This document shows positions 28,440 through 37,538 of a stretch of DNA of 64,000 bases, in pieces. The DNA is from Roseomonas haemaphysalidis. Its GTDB lineage: Bacteria > Pseudomonadota > Alphaproteobacteria > Acetobacterales > Acetobacteraceae. The translations under genes were made by a program, and so were the position numbers. The stretch covers positions 3,594,501-3,658,500 of the forward strand of contig NZ_CP061177.1 of assembly GCF_017355405.1 (NCBI RefSeq). The letters run 5' to 3'. Every line of letters begins with the position of its first letter. Position 1 is the stretch's first letter. The notes under the pieces were generated by a model. It saw nothing but the letters and a program-made list of their open reading frames with translations, was not told the origin of the DNA and ran no database searches.

Positions 28440-28715
28440 ATGCTGCTGCGCGAGATCGATTCCTTTGTGCGAATCCCCGACTGGCGGCTGACCACAGCCG
28501 AAATCCTGTACCACCTGCCGGACCACCCCGGGCTCCTGCAAACCTTTATCTGGCAGAAGCTCGACCACGCGCCGGCCTTTCCCGAGTTGCACCGCTTCCT
28601 GGAATTCTGGCGGCGCGACATCGAGGGCCCGCTGCATTCCGTGCGCGTCGCTTCCGCCGCCCTGTCCCGCCCTGTGGGCTTTCGCTTCGCGGATGGCGAG
28701 TTCCGCCTGCATTGA
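28440..28715 (+). CDS. usg: Usg family protein
   Basis: 91 aa: DWRLTTAEILYHLPDHPGLLQTF, then FPELHRFLEFWRRDIEGPLHSV. This is the conserved core of the alphaproteobacterial Usg proteins, named from a gene near trpF, with no established function. CGGAG lies about 10 nt before ATG 28440. It diverges from groES, and the outer CIRCE element lies about 105 bp upstream, so heat-shock control is possible. No trp genes are nearby. Confidence 0.85.
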   Translation: MLLREIDSFVRIPDWRLTTAEILYHLPDHPGLLQTFIWQKLDHAPAFPELHRFLEFWRRDIEGPLHSVRVASAALSRPVGFRFADGEFRLH

Positions 28716-28735
28716 AAAGCGCCGGGGGCCGGGCG

Positions 28736-29662
28736 CTAGCCCACCCCCAGCACCAGCAGCAGCCCTGTTACCGTCATCACGGACAACAGGGTGGACAGCA
28801 AGACCGTGGCGCCCGAGCGCTCCGCGCCCGCGGCATAGCGGCGGGACAGGAAAAAGGCGTTGGCCCCGGTGGGCAGCGCTGCGGCGACCACCGCCACCGC
28901 CATGGGCAAGGGCGGCAAGCTGATCAGCCGGGCCATGCCCCATACCAGCAACGGCATCAGCAGAAGCTTCACCGCCGTGCAGAGCAGCGCGGAAGGCCAG
29001 TCGCGCCGCGCATCAAAGGCCACCAGCGTGCCGCCCAGGCAGAACAAGGCCACCGGCGGCCCGGCCGCGCCGGTCAGCTCCAAAAAGCGCCGCGCCGGCC
29101 CCGGCACCGGGATGCCCGCCTGATACACCACGAAGCCCGCGACCACCGCGATCATCACCGGGTTCTGCATCACGGACACCAGCGTGGCGCGCAGGATGCG
29201 CCACAGCGGCGCCCGGCCGCCATGCGCCACCTCGCCGATCACGGTGCCGATGGGCAGCAGAATCAGCGAATGCAGGCCGATGATGGTCAGCAGCTGCGCC
29301 AGCCCGGCCGGGCCGAAGGCCGCCAGCACCAGGGGAATGCCGATCATCGCGCTGTTGCCGAAGGCGGCGTTGAGCCCGAAGGTATTGGCTTCCCCCAGCG
29401 GCATCCGCAGCGCCCGGCGCGCCAGCAGCATGGCCAGCGCATAGGCCATCAGGCATCCCGAGAAGAAGGCCACCGCCGTGGCGCCGCCGCCTTCGTGCGG
29501 GCTGGTGGCCCCGCCAAAGATCAGGCAGGGCATGGCCAGCCGGAACACGAAGTCGTTCAGCCCGCGCAGGCCCTCCTCCGTCACCCAGGCGCGGCGGGCG
29601 GACAGGTAGCCAAGCGCGATCAGCACGAAGACCGGCAGGATGACCTGCAGCAGGATGCTCAT
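28736..29662 (-). CDS. AEC family transporter (auxin efflux carrier type)
   Basis: 308 aa with about ten membrane segments. The N-terminal half, ILLQVILPVFVLIALGYL and NDFVFRLAMPCLIFGG, and the GNSAMIGIPLV motif with its conserved Asn/Pro are typical of the bile/auxin-carrier-like AEC family, which exports or takes up small organic acids. The start at 29662 fits the family; the preceding 25 residues of the open frame do not. It ends 20 bp from usg (convergent) and starts 16 bp after the gmk stop. Confidence 0.85.
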   Translation of the reverse strand: MSILLQVILPVFVLIALGYLSARRAWVTEEGLRGLNDFVFRLAMPCLIFGGATSPHEGGGATAVAFFSGCLMAYALAMLLARRALRMPLGEANTFGLNAAFGNSAMIGIPLVLAAFGPAGLAQLLTIIGLHSLILLPIGTVIGEVAHGGRAPLWRILRATLVSVMQNPVMIAVVAGFVVYQAGIPVPGPARRFLELTGAAGPPVALFCLGGTLVAFDARRDWPSALLCTAVKLLLMPLLVWGMARLISLPPLPMAVAVVAAALPTGANAFFLSRRYAAGAERSGATVLLSTLLSVMTVTGLLLVLGVG

Positions 29663-29678
29663 GCCGCCGGCCGCCCGC

Positions 29679-30308
29679 TCACGTCCCCAGCAGCCCGCCC
29701 ACGAAGCCCGGCAGCCAGGGCAGCCGCGCGCGGGCACAGCGCCCGGCGTGCAGGACGGCGCGCACCCGGTCCACGGTGTGGTGGAAATCCTCGTTCACCA
29801 GCACGTGGTCGAAGTCGCCGTAGTGGCTGATCTCGTCCTGCGCGGCGTGCATGCGGCGGGCGATCTCCTCGGCGGAGTCCTGCCCCCGGCCATGCAGCCG
29901 GCGCTCCAGCTCCGCCAGGCTCGGCGGCAACAGGAACACCCCCAGCACGTCGCCCGGCAGCGCCGCGCGCAGCAGCCGGTGGCCCTGCCAGTCGATGTCG
30001 AACAGCACGTCCCGCCCGGCGGCCAGCGCCGCCTCCACCGCCGCGCGCGGCGTGCCGTAGCAGCGGCCGAACACCTCGGCATGTTCCAGCAACTCGTTCG
30101 CGGCGATCATCCGCTGGAACTCGGCATGCTCGCGGAAGAAGTAGTGCACGCCCTCCTGCTCGCCGGGGCGCGGCTGGCGCGTGGTGGCGCTGACCGAAAG
30201 CCGCAGCTCCGGCTCGCGTTCCAGCAGCGCGCGGCTGACCGAGGACTTGCCGGCACCGGACGGGGCGGACAGCACGAGGCAAAGGCCCCGGCGGGAAAGC
30301 ATGGTCAT
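29679..30308 (-). CDS. gmk: guanylate kinase
   Basis: 209 aa. P-loop SAPSGAGKSS at residues 14-23. The GMP-binding segment SVSATTRQPRPGEQEGVHYFF and VLFDIDWQG complete the enzyme. It phosphorylates GMP to GDP with ATP. The first ATG overlaps the yicC stop (ATGA); a second ATG lies two codons in. The yicC-gmk pairing is the usual alphaproteobacterial arrangement. Confidence 0.95.
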   Translation of the reverse strand: MTMLSRRGLCLVLSAPSGAGKSSVSRALLEREPELRLSVSATTRQPRPGEQEGVHYFFREHAEFQRMIAANELLEHAEVFGRCYGTPRAAVEAALAAGRDVLFDIDWQGHRLLRAALPGDVLGVFLLPPSLAELERRLHGRGQDSAEEIARRMHAAQDEISHYGDFDHVLVNEDFHHTVDRVRAVLHAGRCARARLPWLPGFVGGLLGT

Positions 30309-31201
30309 TCGACGTTCGCCGCCTGCTCGCGCAGCCGCTCGATCGCGGCCTTGAGGTCGAGGGAAATGCCAGTCAGCCCTAGGCTGGCCGACTTGGCGCC
30401 CAGCGTATTAGCTTCGCGGCCGAATTCCTGGGTCAGGAACTCCAGCCGGCGCCCGGCGGGCTCGCCGCCCGCCAGCAGCGCTCGGGCGGCGGCGACATGC
30501 GCGCCCAGCCGGTCCAGCTCCTCCCGCACGTCGGATTTCTGCGCCAGCAGCGCGACCTCCACGGCCAGCCGGTCCTCTGGCACCCGCCGCTCGCCGTCCA
30601 GCAACTCGGCCAGCGCGGCGGACAACCGGGCGCGGTGCGCCGCCGGCTGCTCGCCGGCCAGGGCGGTGGCGCGCTCGCACAGCACCGCGATCTCGTCCAG
30701 CAGCGCGTGCAGGATGGCATCCAGCTTGGCGCCCTCCTCCGCCCGCGCCTGGGCCAGGTCCTCCACGGCGCGGCGGAAGCCCTCGGCCAGCGCGGCGTTG
30801 CGCGCCTCGGCCTCCTCCTCGCGCGGCTCTGGCGTTTCGGTGCGCAGCACGCCGGGCATGGCCAGCACCGACTCGGCGCGCGGCGGCGGGCAGCCGGGAA
30901 TGCGCGCCGCCACCTGCAAAGCCAGGGTCAGGGCCTGTTCCAGCGCCGCCGGGTCCAGCGTCAGGCGCGGCGCCGGGCGCTCCTCGCGCTTGACGCTGAG
31001 GCTGGCGGAAATGTTGCCGCGCTTGAAGCGTGCGGTGGCGACCTCGCGCAGCCGGGGCTCCAGCAGGTCGGGGCCGGGCGGCAGGCGCAGGCGGACATCC
31101 AGCCCCCGCCCGTTGACGCTGCGCAGTTCCCACACGAAACCCGCGCCATCGGGCAAGGTGCCCGCCTGCCGGGCAAAGCCGGTCATCGATGAAAGGGCCA
31201 T
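30305..31201 (-). CDS. yicC: YicC family endoribonuclease
   Basis: 298 aa: MALSSMTGFARQAG, SVNGRGLDVRLRLPPG, and the C-terminal acidic catalytic block RRLEFLTQEFGREANTLGAKS. Members are metal-dependent endoribonucleases implicated in small-RNA turnover. The start at 31201 is preferred over the ATG five codons later because SSMTGFA normally lies a few residues in. In many alphaproteobacteria this gene follows mltG directly; here an SDR and a transporter lie between them. Confidence 0.9.
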   Translation of the reverse strand: MALSSMTGFARQAGTLPDGAGFVWELRSVNGRGLDVRLRLPPGPDLLEPRLREVATARFKRGNISASLSVKREERPAPRLTLDPAALEQALTLALQVAARIPGCPPPRAESVLAMPGVLRTETPEPREEEAEARNAALAEGFRRAVEDLAQARAEEGAKLDAILHALLDEIAVLCERATALAGEQPAAHRARLSAALAELLDGERRVPEDRLAVEVALLAQKSDVREELDRLGAHVAAARALLAGGEPAGRRLEFLTQEFGREANTLGAKSASLGLTGISLDLKAAIERLREQAANVE

Positions 31202-31231
31202 GCGCGGCCTTTTCCAACCCCAAGGCGCGGG

Positions 31232-32050
31232 ATGCAAGACATGACAGCCCACCCCTGGCGGCACATCGCCATCACCGGCGCCTCCTCCGGCCTGGGCCGG
31301 GCGCTCGCGCTGGCTTCGGCCGCCCCCGGCGCGTGCCTTTATCTGACCGGGCGCGATGCCGCGCGGCTGGACGCCACCGCCGCCCCCTGCCGCGCCGCCG
31401 GTGCCACCGTGGCCACGACGCTGCTGGACGTGCGCGACGCCCCTGCCTCCGCGGCCTGGATCGCGGCCATGCCGCGGCTCGACCTGTTGCTGGCCAATGC
31501 CGGCATTTCCGGCGGCACCGGCACGGCCAGCGAACCCGCCGACCAGGTGCGCGCCATCTTCGACACCAACCTGCTTGGCGTGCTGAACACCGCCCTGCCC
31601 GCGCTGGACCGCATGCAACAGCAAACCCCGGGGCCGGACGGGCTGCGCGGCCGCATCGGCGTGGTCAGCTCGCTGGCCGCCTTTGTCGCCTCGCCCAGCG
31701 CACCGGCCTATGCCGCCAGCAAGGCCGCGGTGCAGCGCTGGGCGGAAGCGACCGATGCGTCCAGCCGCCACCACGGCGTCCGGCTGCACGCGGTCTGCCC
31801 CGGCTTTGTCCGCACGCCGATGACGGACGCCAACCGCTTTCCCATGCCCTTCATGCTGTCGCCGGAACAGGCGGCGGAACGCATCCTGCGCGGCATCGCC
31901 GCCGGGCGGCTGCGCATTGCCTTTCCACGCCGCACCTACTGGCTGTCCCGGCTGGCCGGTGCCCTGCCGCCGCAGGTGCTGGCCTGGGGGGCGGGAGCGG
32001 TGCCGGCCAAGGGCGCCCTGGCAAAGGGTACCGGACCCGGACAGGAATGA
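31232..32050 (+). CDS. short-chain dehydrogenase/reductase
   Basis: 272 aa. Rossmann NAD(P) motif GASSGLGRAL (residues 16-25), NAG at about 90, catalytic Ser (VVSSLAAF) and YAASK, then the PGFVRT motif. The C-terminal 60 residues are proline- and arginine-rich, with IAFPRRTYWLSRLAGALPP, a feature of the membrane-proximal DltE/YqjQ-like SDRs. The substrate cannot be predicted. An alternative ATG lies at 31241. It is divergent from yicC. Confidence 0.82.
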   Translation: MQDMTAHPWRHIAITGASSGLGRALALASAAPGACLYLTGRDAARLDATAAPCRAAGATVATTLLDVRDAPASAAWIAAMPRLDLLLANAGISGGTGTASEPADQVRAIFDTNLLGVLNTALPALDRMQQQTPGPDGLRGRIGVVSSLAAFVASPSAPAYAASKAAVQRWAEATDASSRHHGVRLHAVCPGFVRTPMTDANRFPMPFMLSPEQAAERILRGIAAGRLRIAFPRRTYWLSRLAGALPPQVLAWGAGAVPAKGALAKGTGPGQE

Positions 32051-32137
32051 CGTCTTCCCGGCCCGCCTTTCCACGCCACCGCCCCACGGCATCCGCCAGA
32101 AGGTAAGTGCCGCCGACTGCCCTCCCGCATCAAACAC

Positions 32138-32176
32138 AGAGGGATGGGGTTCGGGGCAATTCCTTTCCCCGAGCTG
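32138..32176 (-). terminator. terminator hairpin, half copy of the paired element
   Basis: Two bp after the EamA stop the minus strand has TCGGGG/CCCCGA pairing around AAAGGAATTG, then ACCCCATCCCTCTG. It matches the right halves of the elements at 45896, 47852 and 52340, but no clear left half is present. Confidence 0.6.
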
Positions 32177-32177
32177 G

Positions 32178-33056
32178 CTACCGCCGCGTTGCCAGCCAGA
32201 TGCCGCCCAGCACCACGGCCCCTCCCGCCAGCACATGGGCCGCCGGAAACTCGCCCAGCCACAGCGCCCCCACCAGCGCCGCCGACACCGGCTGCAGGTA
32301 GCCCACCAATGACGCCTTGGCCGCCGGCGCCCGGGTCAGCAGCCCGATAAACAGCGAAAGCGGAATGGCCGAGCCAAGCACCCCGAGCATCGCCAGAACC
32401 AGCCAGACCTCGCGCGGCTGCGCGAGGGCGGCCGCACCGTCCCACAACAGCGCCGCCGGCAGGGCCACGACAAAGGCCACCACCTGCTGGCCCAGCACGA
32501 AGTGCTCCGGCACCGCCGGCCGTGCCCAGCGGACGTAGAGCGTGCCGGACGCGTAGCACACCGCGACCGCCGCCATCATCAGCGCCGACAGCGGATCGGC
32601 GGCGCCGGACAGGGCGGACGGCCCGAGCACGACGCCGATGCCCAGAAAACCCAGCGCCAATCCGCCGAACAATCCCGGGCCCGGCTTCTCCTCGCGCAGC
32701 AGCAGCAGGCTGAAGCCGCCGACCAGCAAGGGCGACATGGCCTGGATCAGCGCGGCAGGCGCGCTTTCCACCCCGCCCATGGCGGCGGCGGTCAGGATAT
32801 TGGGCAGCCAGCCGTTCAGCGTGCCCACCACGGGGATGTGCCACCAGGTGGCACCGCGCGGCCAGGACAGCCGCCGCGTGAACAACAGGAACAGCATGAC
32901 GGCCGCCGCCGAAAAGCCGGCGCGCACGGCGGCCACCGCCAGCGGCGGCATGACCGGGGCCAGATGCCGCAGCAAGGGAAAGCACGATCCCCACAGCCCC
33001 GCGATGACCAGCAGCCGCAGCCACAGCTGCGACACGGTCAGCGGGGCAGGGTTCAA
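32178..33056 (-). CDS. EamA/DMT family transporter
   Basis: 292 aa with ten predicted membrane segments in two EamA repeats. The first starts LLVIAGLWGSCFPLLRHLAPVMPPLAVAAVRA. The second has ALMMAAVAVCYASGTLYVRW and ends VLAGGAVVLGGIWLATRR. Such proteins export or import small metabolites; the substrate is unknown. The ATG overlaps the mltG stop by 4 nt (ATGA), so it is the last gene of the mltG transcript. Confidence 0.85.
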   Translation of the reverse strand: MNPAPLTVSQLWLRLLVIAGLWGSCFPLLRHLAPVMPPLAVAAVRAGFSAAAVMLFLLFTRRLSWPRGATWWHIPVVGTLNGWLPNILTAAAMGGVESAPAALIQAMSPLLVGGFSLLLLREEKPGPGLFGGLALGFLGIGVVLGPSALSGAADPLSALMMAAVAVCYASGTLYVRWARPAVPEHFVLGQQVVAFVVALPAALLWDGAAALAQPREVWLVLAMLGVLGSAIPLSLFIGLLTRAPAAKASLVGYLQPVSAALVGALWLGEFPAAHVLAGGAVVLGGIWLATRR

Positions 33057-34033
33057 GGCGTGGTGGAGCGCTGCCGCTCGATCTGCCGCCAGCGGGCGAC
33101 GTTGCGGTTGTGCTCTTCCAGCGTGCGGGCGAAGGCATGGCCGCCGCTGCCATCCGCCACGAAATACAGATCGTCGCTGTCGGCTGGCTTCAACACGGCG
33201 GCGATAGAGGCCTCGCCCGGGCTGGCGATCGGCCCGGGCGGCAGGCCGCGGTTGCGGTAGGTGTTGAAGGGGTGGTCGCGGTCCAGGTCAGCCCGGCTCA
33301 GCGGGCGGTCCAGCACGGCGCCGTCGGCGGCGGCATAAGCCACCGTGGGGTCGGATTGCAGCGGCATGCCACGGCGCAGGCGGTTGAGAAACACCGCCGC
33401 GACGCGCGGCCGCTCCGCCGCCTGGCCGGTTTCGCGCTCGACGATGGAAGCCAGCACCAGCGCCTCGCGCGGGGTGGTCACCGGCAGGTTGGGCGCGCGG
33501 TCGCGCCACAGGCGCTCCATCGCGGCATCCATGGCCGCGTCGGCGCGGCGGACCAGCGCGGCGCGGCTGTCGCCATACTGGTAGGAATAGGTTTCGGGCA
33601 GCAACTCGCCTTCCGTCAGCGGCGGCAGGTCACCGGTCAGGCCCGGCGCGGCCTCGACCAGCTGCGCGATCTGCCTGGCGTTCAGCCCTTCCGGAATGGT
33701 CAGGCGGCGCTGCACGGGGCGGGCGCGGCGCAGGACCTCCAGCACCTCGGCCAACGAGGCCTGGGCGGGGAACAGGTATTCGCCGGCCCGCAAGGGGCCC
33801 TGGCCCCGGGTGATCCAGGCGGCGGGCGCCAGCAGGCGGGCGTCGCGCAGCACGCCGCGCTCGGCCAAGGCGTTGGCGATGGCCTGGGTGCCGCCGCGCG
33901 GCACGACAATGGCAGTCGCCTCGGGCAGCGGCCCGGCCGCGCGCCATTGGCCATAAGCCCAGACAGCGCCGCCGCCGGCGGCCAGGCCACCGAGCAGGAG
34001 CAGCACGAGAAGGACGATCAACGCCTTGCGCAT
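33053..34033 (-). CDS. mltG: endolytic murein transglycosylase MltG
   Basis: 326 aa. One N-terminal membrane anchor (residues 4-28), then a LysM-like part (VVPRGGTQAIANALAERGV) and the YceG catalytic domain with Glu199 in LASIVERETG. RGMPLQSDPTVAYA and FNTYRNRGLPPGPIASPG are family motifs. It cuts nascent glycan strands in the periplasm and sets their length. It lies 84 bp after fabF, beyond a terminator, in the conserved acpP-fabF-mltG order. Confidence 0.93.
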   Translation of the reverse strand: MRKALIVLLVLLLLGGLAAGGGAVWAYGQWRAAGPLPEATAIVVPRGGTQAIANALAERGVLRDARLLAPAAWITRGQGPLRAGEYLFPAQASLAEVLEVLRRARPVQRRLTIPEGLNARQIAQLVEAAPGLTGDLPPLTEGELLPETYSYQYGDSRAALVRRADAAMDAAMERLWRDRAPNLPVTTPREALVLASIVERETGQAAERPRVAAVFLNRLRRGMPLQSDPTVAYAAADGAVLDRPLSRADLDRDHPFNTYRNRGLPPGPIASPGEASIAAVLKPADSDDLYFVADGSGGHAFARTLEEHNRNVARWRQIERQRSTTP

Positions 34034-34050
34034 GGCACCCTGCCGCTCAG

Positions 34051-34085
34051 AAAGAAAAAGGGCCGGGGCGTCGCTGCCCCCCGGC
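34051..34085 (-). terminator. terminator of fabF
   Basis: On the minus strand GCCGGGG/CCCCGGC (7 bp) is followed by CTTTTTCTTT. It lies between fabF and mltG and resembles a shortened form of the paired hairpin elements elsewhere in the window. Confidence 0.75.
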
Positions 34086-34117
34086 TGGCCACCGCCGCAA
34101 TCCCCCCGATCAGACGA

Positions 34118-35401
34118 TCAGGGCGCCCGGCGGAACAAAATACTCGCATTGGTGCCGCCAAAGCCGAAGCTGTTGGACAGCGCCACGTCGATCTTGCGCT
34201 CCTGCGGCTGCAGAGCCACGCGGTCGATCGCGCTGTCCCGCGACGGCTTGTGCAGGTTCAGCGTCGGCGGCGCGACGCCGTCGCGGATCGCCAGCAGGGA
34301 GAAGATGCCTTCCACCGCGCCCGCGGCACCCAGCAGGTGCCCGATCGCCGACTTGGTCGAGGACATCGCGACGCCCTTGGCATCGTCGCCGAACAGCCGC
34401 TCCACCGCTTCCAGCTCCAGGTCATCGCCCAGCGGCGTCGAGGTGCCATGCGCGTTGACGTACTGGATCTCGCCAGGGGCGATGCGCGCATCGGCCAGGG
34501 CCGACTTCATGGCGCGATAAGCGCCCTCGTGCCCGTCGGCCGGTGCCGTGATGTGGTTGGCGTCGCCGGACATGCCGTAGCCGATCACCTCGCCATAAAT
34601 CTTGGCGCCGCGCTTTTTCGCGTGCTCCAGCTCTTCCAGCACCATCACGCCGGCACCCTCGCCCATGACAAAGCCGTCGCGGCCCTCGTCCCAGGGGCGG
34701 GAGCCATCGGCGGGGCTGTCATTGAAGGCGGTGGACAGCGCGCGGGCGGAGCAGAAGCCGGCAATGCCGATCTCGCAGACCGCCGCTTCCGTGCCGCCGG
34801 CCACCATCACGTCGGCATCGCCGAGCGCGATCAGCCGCGCGGCATCGCCCAGCGCATGCACGCCGGTGGCGCAGGCCGTGACCACGGCGTGGTTCGGGCC
34901 CTTGAAGCCGTATTTGATGGACACATGGCCCGAGGCCAGGTTGATCAGCGAAGCCGGAATAAAGAACGGCGACAGCCGGCGCGCCTTGCCGGCGCCAACC
35001 AGCTGCGAACCGTTGTAGATTTCCGGCAGGCCACCAATGCCGGAGCCGATCATCACGCCCGTGGACCAGCGGTCCTGGTCGCTTTCCGGCACCCAGCCGG
35101 AATCCTCGACCGCTTCCGTCGCCGCCACCAGGGCGAGCTGGATGAAGCGGTCCATCTTCTTCTGGTCCTTGACCGGGATCCACTCGTTGAAGTCGAGCTT
35201 CCCCTCGGCCTTGGAACCGGCAGGCACCTCGCCGGCGATCTTCGCCGGCAGGTCCTTCGGGTCGAACAAGGAAATCGGGCCGATGCCGCTCTCGCTGGCA
35301 AGCATCCGCTGCCACACATGCGCGACGCCGACGCCGAGCGGGCTGGCGATGCCCATCCCGGTGACGACGACGCGGCGCGGCGTCGTCAGAGAACCGAACA
35401 C
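34118..35401 (-). CDS. fabF: beta-ketoacyl-ACP synthase II
   Basis: 427 aa. Catalytic Cys177 in VVTACATGVHALG, the first His in NAHGTSTPLGD and the second in SAIGHLLGAAG, ending ALSNSFGFGGTNASILF. It condenses malonyl-ACP with the growing acyl chain. It is preceded by acpP (45-bp gap) and followed by a terminator. Length and motifs are complete. Confidence 0.95.
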   Translation of the reverse strand: MFGSLTTPRRVVVTGMGIASPLGVGVAHVWQRMLASESGIGPISLFDPKDLPAKIAGEVPAGSKAEGKLDFNEWIPVKDQKKMDRFIQLALVAATEAVEDSGWVPESDQDRWSTGVMIGSGIGGLPEIYNGSQLVGAGKARRLSPFFIPASLINLASGHVSIKYGFKGPNHAVVTACATGVHALGDAARLIALGDADVMVAGGTEAAVCEIGIAGFCSARALSTAFNDSPADGSRPWDEGRDGFVMGEGAGVMVLEELEHAKKRGAKIYGEVIGYGMSGDANHITAPADGHEGAYRAMKSALADARIAPGEIQYVNAHGTSTPLGDDLELEAVERLFGDDAKGVAMSSTKSAIGHLLGAAGAVEGIFSLLAIRDGVAPPTLNLHKPSRDSAIDRVALQPQERKIDVALSNSFGFGGTNASILFRRAP

Positions 35402-35446
35402 GCGTGCAACCTCCCGACCTTGTTCTCTAGAAGCAGCGAAGGGGCC

Positions 35447-35686
35447 TCAGGCCGCCTTCTGCGCCTCGATGTAGTCGATCGCGTCCTTGACGGTCGTGAT
35501 CTTCTCGGCGGCGTCGTCGGGAATCTCGACCCCGAAGGCCTCCTCGAACGCCATCACCAGCTCGACGGTGTCGAGGCTGTCGGCGCCCAGGTCGTCGATG
35601 AACGACGCCTCGGAGGTCACCTTGGCTTCCTCGACGCCGAGGTGCTCGACAACGATCTTCTTCACCTTGTCGGCGGTATCGCTCAT
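35447..35686 (-). CDS. acpP: acyl carrier protein
   Basis: 79 aa, acidic, [17 protein letters not shown], with the phosphopantetheine attachment Ser37 in [13 protein letters not shown]. It carries acyl intermediates for FabF, FabG and FabD encoded next to it. A hairpin and a separate palindrome precede it, so it probably has its own promoter in 35690-35800. Confidence 0.97.
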   Translation of the reverse strand: MSDTADKVKKIVVEHLGVEEAKVTSEASFIDDLGADSLDTVELVMAFEEAFGVEIPDDAAEKITTVKDAIDYIEAQKAA

Positions 35687-35773
35687 GGCGATTTCTCCTG
35701 CTGAACGCTGCCTGCGCGGCGGGAGGGAACAGCCCCATCCCATGGCCCGCGCGGGCTTAACACACAAACTTCG

Positions 35774-35829
35774 CGGGGAACAATTCCCCGGAAGAAACTC
35801 GGCCGGCCCGGCCGTCAGGCCGGGCCGGC
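35774..35829 (-). terminator. fabG terminator hairpin plus GGGGAA palindrome
   Basis: A perfect 12-bp stem (35802-35813 with 35818-35829, loop GTCA) begins 3 bp after the fabG stop. A second palindrome, CGGGGAACAATTCCCCG (35774-35790), follows. The first is terminator-like, with GAGTTTCTTCC after it. The second shares the GGGGAA/TTCCCC core of the paired elements further right. Confidence 0.6.
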
Positions 35830-35831
35830 GA

Positions 35832-36566
35832 TCAGATCATCGCCATGCCGCCGTTGACATGCAGCGTGACGCCCGTCACCCAAGCGGCCTCGGTCGAGGC
35901 CAGGTAGGCGACGGCGGCGGCGATGTCGGCGGGGCTGCCCATGCGGCCCATCGGGATGCGCTCCATCATGCGCCCCTTCTGCTGCTCGTTCAGCGCGTCC
36001 GTCATCGGCGTCTCGACAAAGCCCGGCGCCACCACGTTGACCGTGATGCCGCGCGACGCCAGCTCCTGCGCCAGCGACTTGCTCATGCCGATCAGCCCGG
36101 CCTTGGCGGCGGCGTAGTTCGCCTGCCCCGGGTTGCCGGTGACGCCGACGATGGAGGCGATGGAGATGATCCGCCCTTCCCGCCGCTTCATCATGCCGCG
36201 CATGGCGGCGCGGGCCAGGCGGAACGGCGCGGCCAAGTCGACCTCCAGCACGTCCGCCCAGTCCTTGTCGGCCATCCGCATCGCCAGCCCGTCGCGGGTG
36301 AAGCCGGCGTTGTTGACCAGGACGTCCAGCCGCCCGAAGGCCGCCTCCACCTGCTCCACCAGCGCCGCCGGCGCCGCCGGGTCGGCCAGGTTGGCGGGCG
36401 CCACCAGCGCGCCATCCAGTTCCGCCGCCAGCTCCTCCAGCTTTTCGCGCCGGGTGCCGGACAGCGCGACCCTGGCGCCCTGGCGGTTCAGGGCGCGGGC
36501 GATCTCGGCACCGATGCCGCCGGTGGCACCCGTGACGAGCGCGACCTTGCCTTCGAGGCTGAACAT
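35832..36566 (-). CDS. fabG: 3-oxoacyl-ACP reductase
   Basis: 244 aa SDR. NADPH motif GATGGIG (residues 13-19), NNAG at about 90, catalytic Ser in [10 protein letters not shown] and YAAAK, and the PGFVETPMT loop. Position between fabD and acpP identifies it as the housekeeping FabG that reduces beta-ketoacyl-ACP. It starts 15 bp after fabD. Confidence 0.94.
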   Translation of the reverse strand: MFSLEGKVALVTGATGGIGAEIARALNRQGARVALSGTRREKLEELAAELDGALVAPANLADPAAPAALVEQVEAAFGRLDVLVNNAGFTRDGLAMRMADKDWADVLEVDLAAPFRLARAAMRGMMKRREGRIISIASIVGVTGNPGQANYAAAKAGLIGMSKSLAQELASRGITVNVVAPGFVETPMTDALNEQQKGRMMERIPMGRMGSPADIAAAVAYLASTEAAWVTGVTLHVNGGMAMI

Positions 36567-36581
36567 ATCCGGGCGTATTCC

Positions 36582-37538
36582 TTACAGGCTCTTCAGGAAA
36601 GCTTCGATGTCGGCCGGGTTGCCGACCGACATGGCGCCCGCGTCCGGCGCCAGCCGCTTGGCCAGCCCGGTCAGCACCTTGCCGGAGCCGATCTCGACGA
36701 AACGGTCGCAGCCCAGCTCCACCATGGCGCCCACGCATTCGCGCCAGCGCACCGTGCCGGTCACCTGCCGCACCAGCAGCTCGCGGATCTCGGCCGGATC
36801 GGTCGCCTTGGCGGCGGACACATTGGCCACCAGCGGCACCACCGGCGGGCGCAGCTCGGCCAGCGCCAGGGCTTCCGCCATGGCATCGGCGGCGGGCGCC
36901 ATCAGCGAGGAATGGAAAGGCGCCGACACCGGCAGGATCATCGCCTTGCGGATGCCCTCGGCCTTGGCCAGCTCCACCGCCCGCTCCACGGCGGCGCGGT
37001 GGCCGGAAATCACCACCTGCCCGCCGCCATTGTCGTTGGCGGCCTCGACCACCTCGTGGCTGCCGTCGGGCGCCTCGGCGGCACGGGCGCAGATGGCGCG
37101 GGCCTGCTCCATGTCGGCACCCAGCAGCGCGGCCATGGCGCCGGTGCCGGCGGGCACCGCCTTCTGCATCGCATCGCCGCGCAGCCGCAGCACCCGCGCG
37201 GCGGTGGCCACGTCAAAGGTCTGCGCCGCCGCCAGGGCGCTGTATTCGCCCAGCGAATGGCCGGCGACCAGCGCCACGCGCGACTTCAGGTCGAAGCCGC
37301 CTTCCTGTTCCAGCACGCGCAGCACGGCGAGCGAAACCGCCATCAGCGCCGGCTGGGCGTTGGCGGTCAGCGTCAGCTCCTCGGCCGGGCCCTCGAACAT
37401 CAGGGCGGACAGCTTCTGCTTCAGGGTGTCGTCCACCGCCTCGAACACTTCGCGGGCGGCGGGAAAGGCGGCGGCCAGGTCGCGGCCCATGCCGACGGTC
37501 TGGCTGCCCTGGCCCGGAAAGACAAAGGCGAGCGGCAT
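36582..37538 (-). CDS. fabD: malonyl-CoA:ACP transacylase
   Basis: 318 aa. FVFPGQGSQTVGMG at the N-terminus, nucleophile Ser95 in GHSLGEYSA, and APFHSSLM with the catalytic His. It loads malonate onto ACP. The start at 37538 fits the family exactly; the upstream extension of the open frame is not homologous. It is the first gene of the fab cluster, divergent from rpsF. Confidence 0.95.
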   Translation of the reverse strand: MPLAFVFPGQGSQTVGMGRDLAAAFPAAREVFEAVDDTLKQKLSALMFEGPAEELTLTANAQPALMAVSLAVLRVLEQEGGFDLKSRVALVAGHSLGEYSALAAAQTFDVATAARVLRLRGDAMQKAVPAGTGAMAALLGADMEQARAICARAAEAPDGSHEVVEAANDNGGGQVVISGHRAAVERAVELAKAEGIRKAMILPVSAPFHSSLMAPAADAMAEALALAELRPPVVPLVANVSAAKATDPAEIRELLVRQVTGTVRWRECVGAMVELGCDRFVEIGSGKVLTGLAKRLAPDAGAMSVGNPADIEAFLKSL

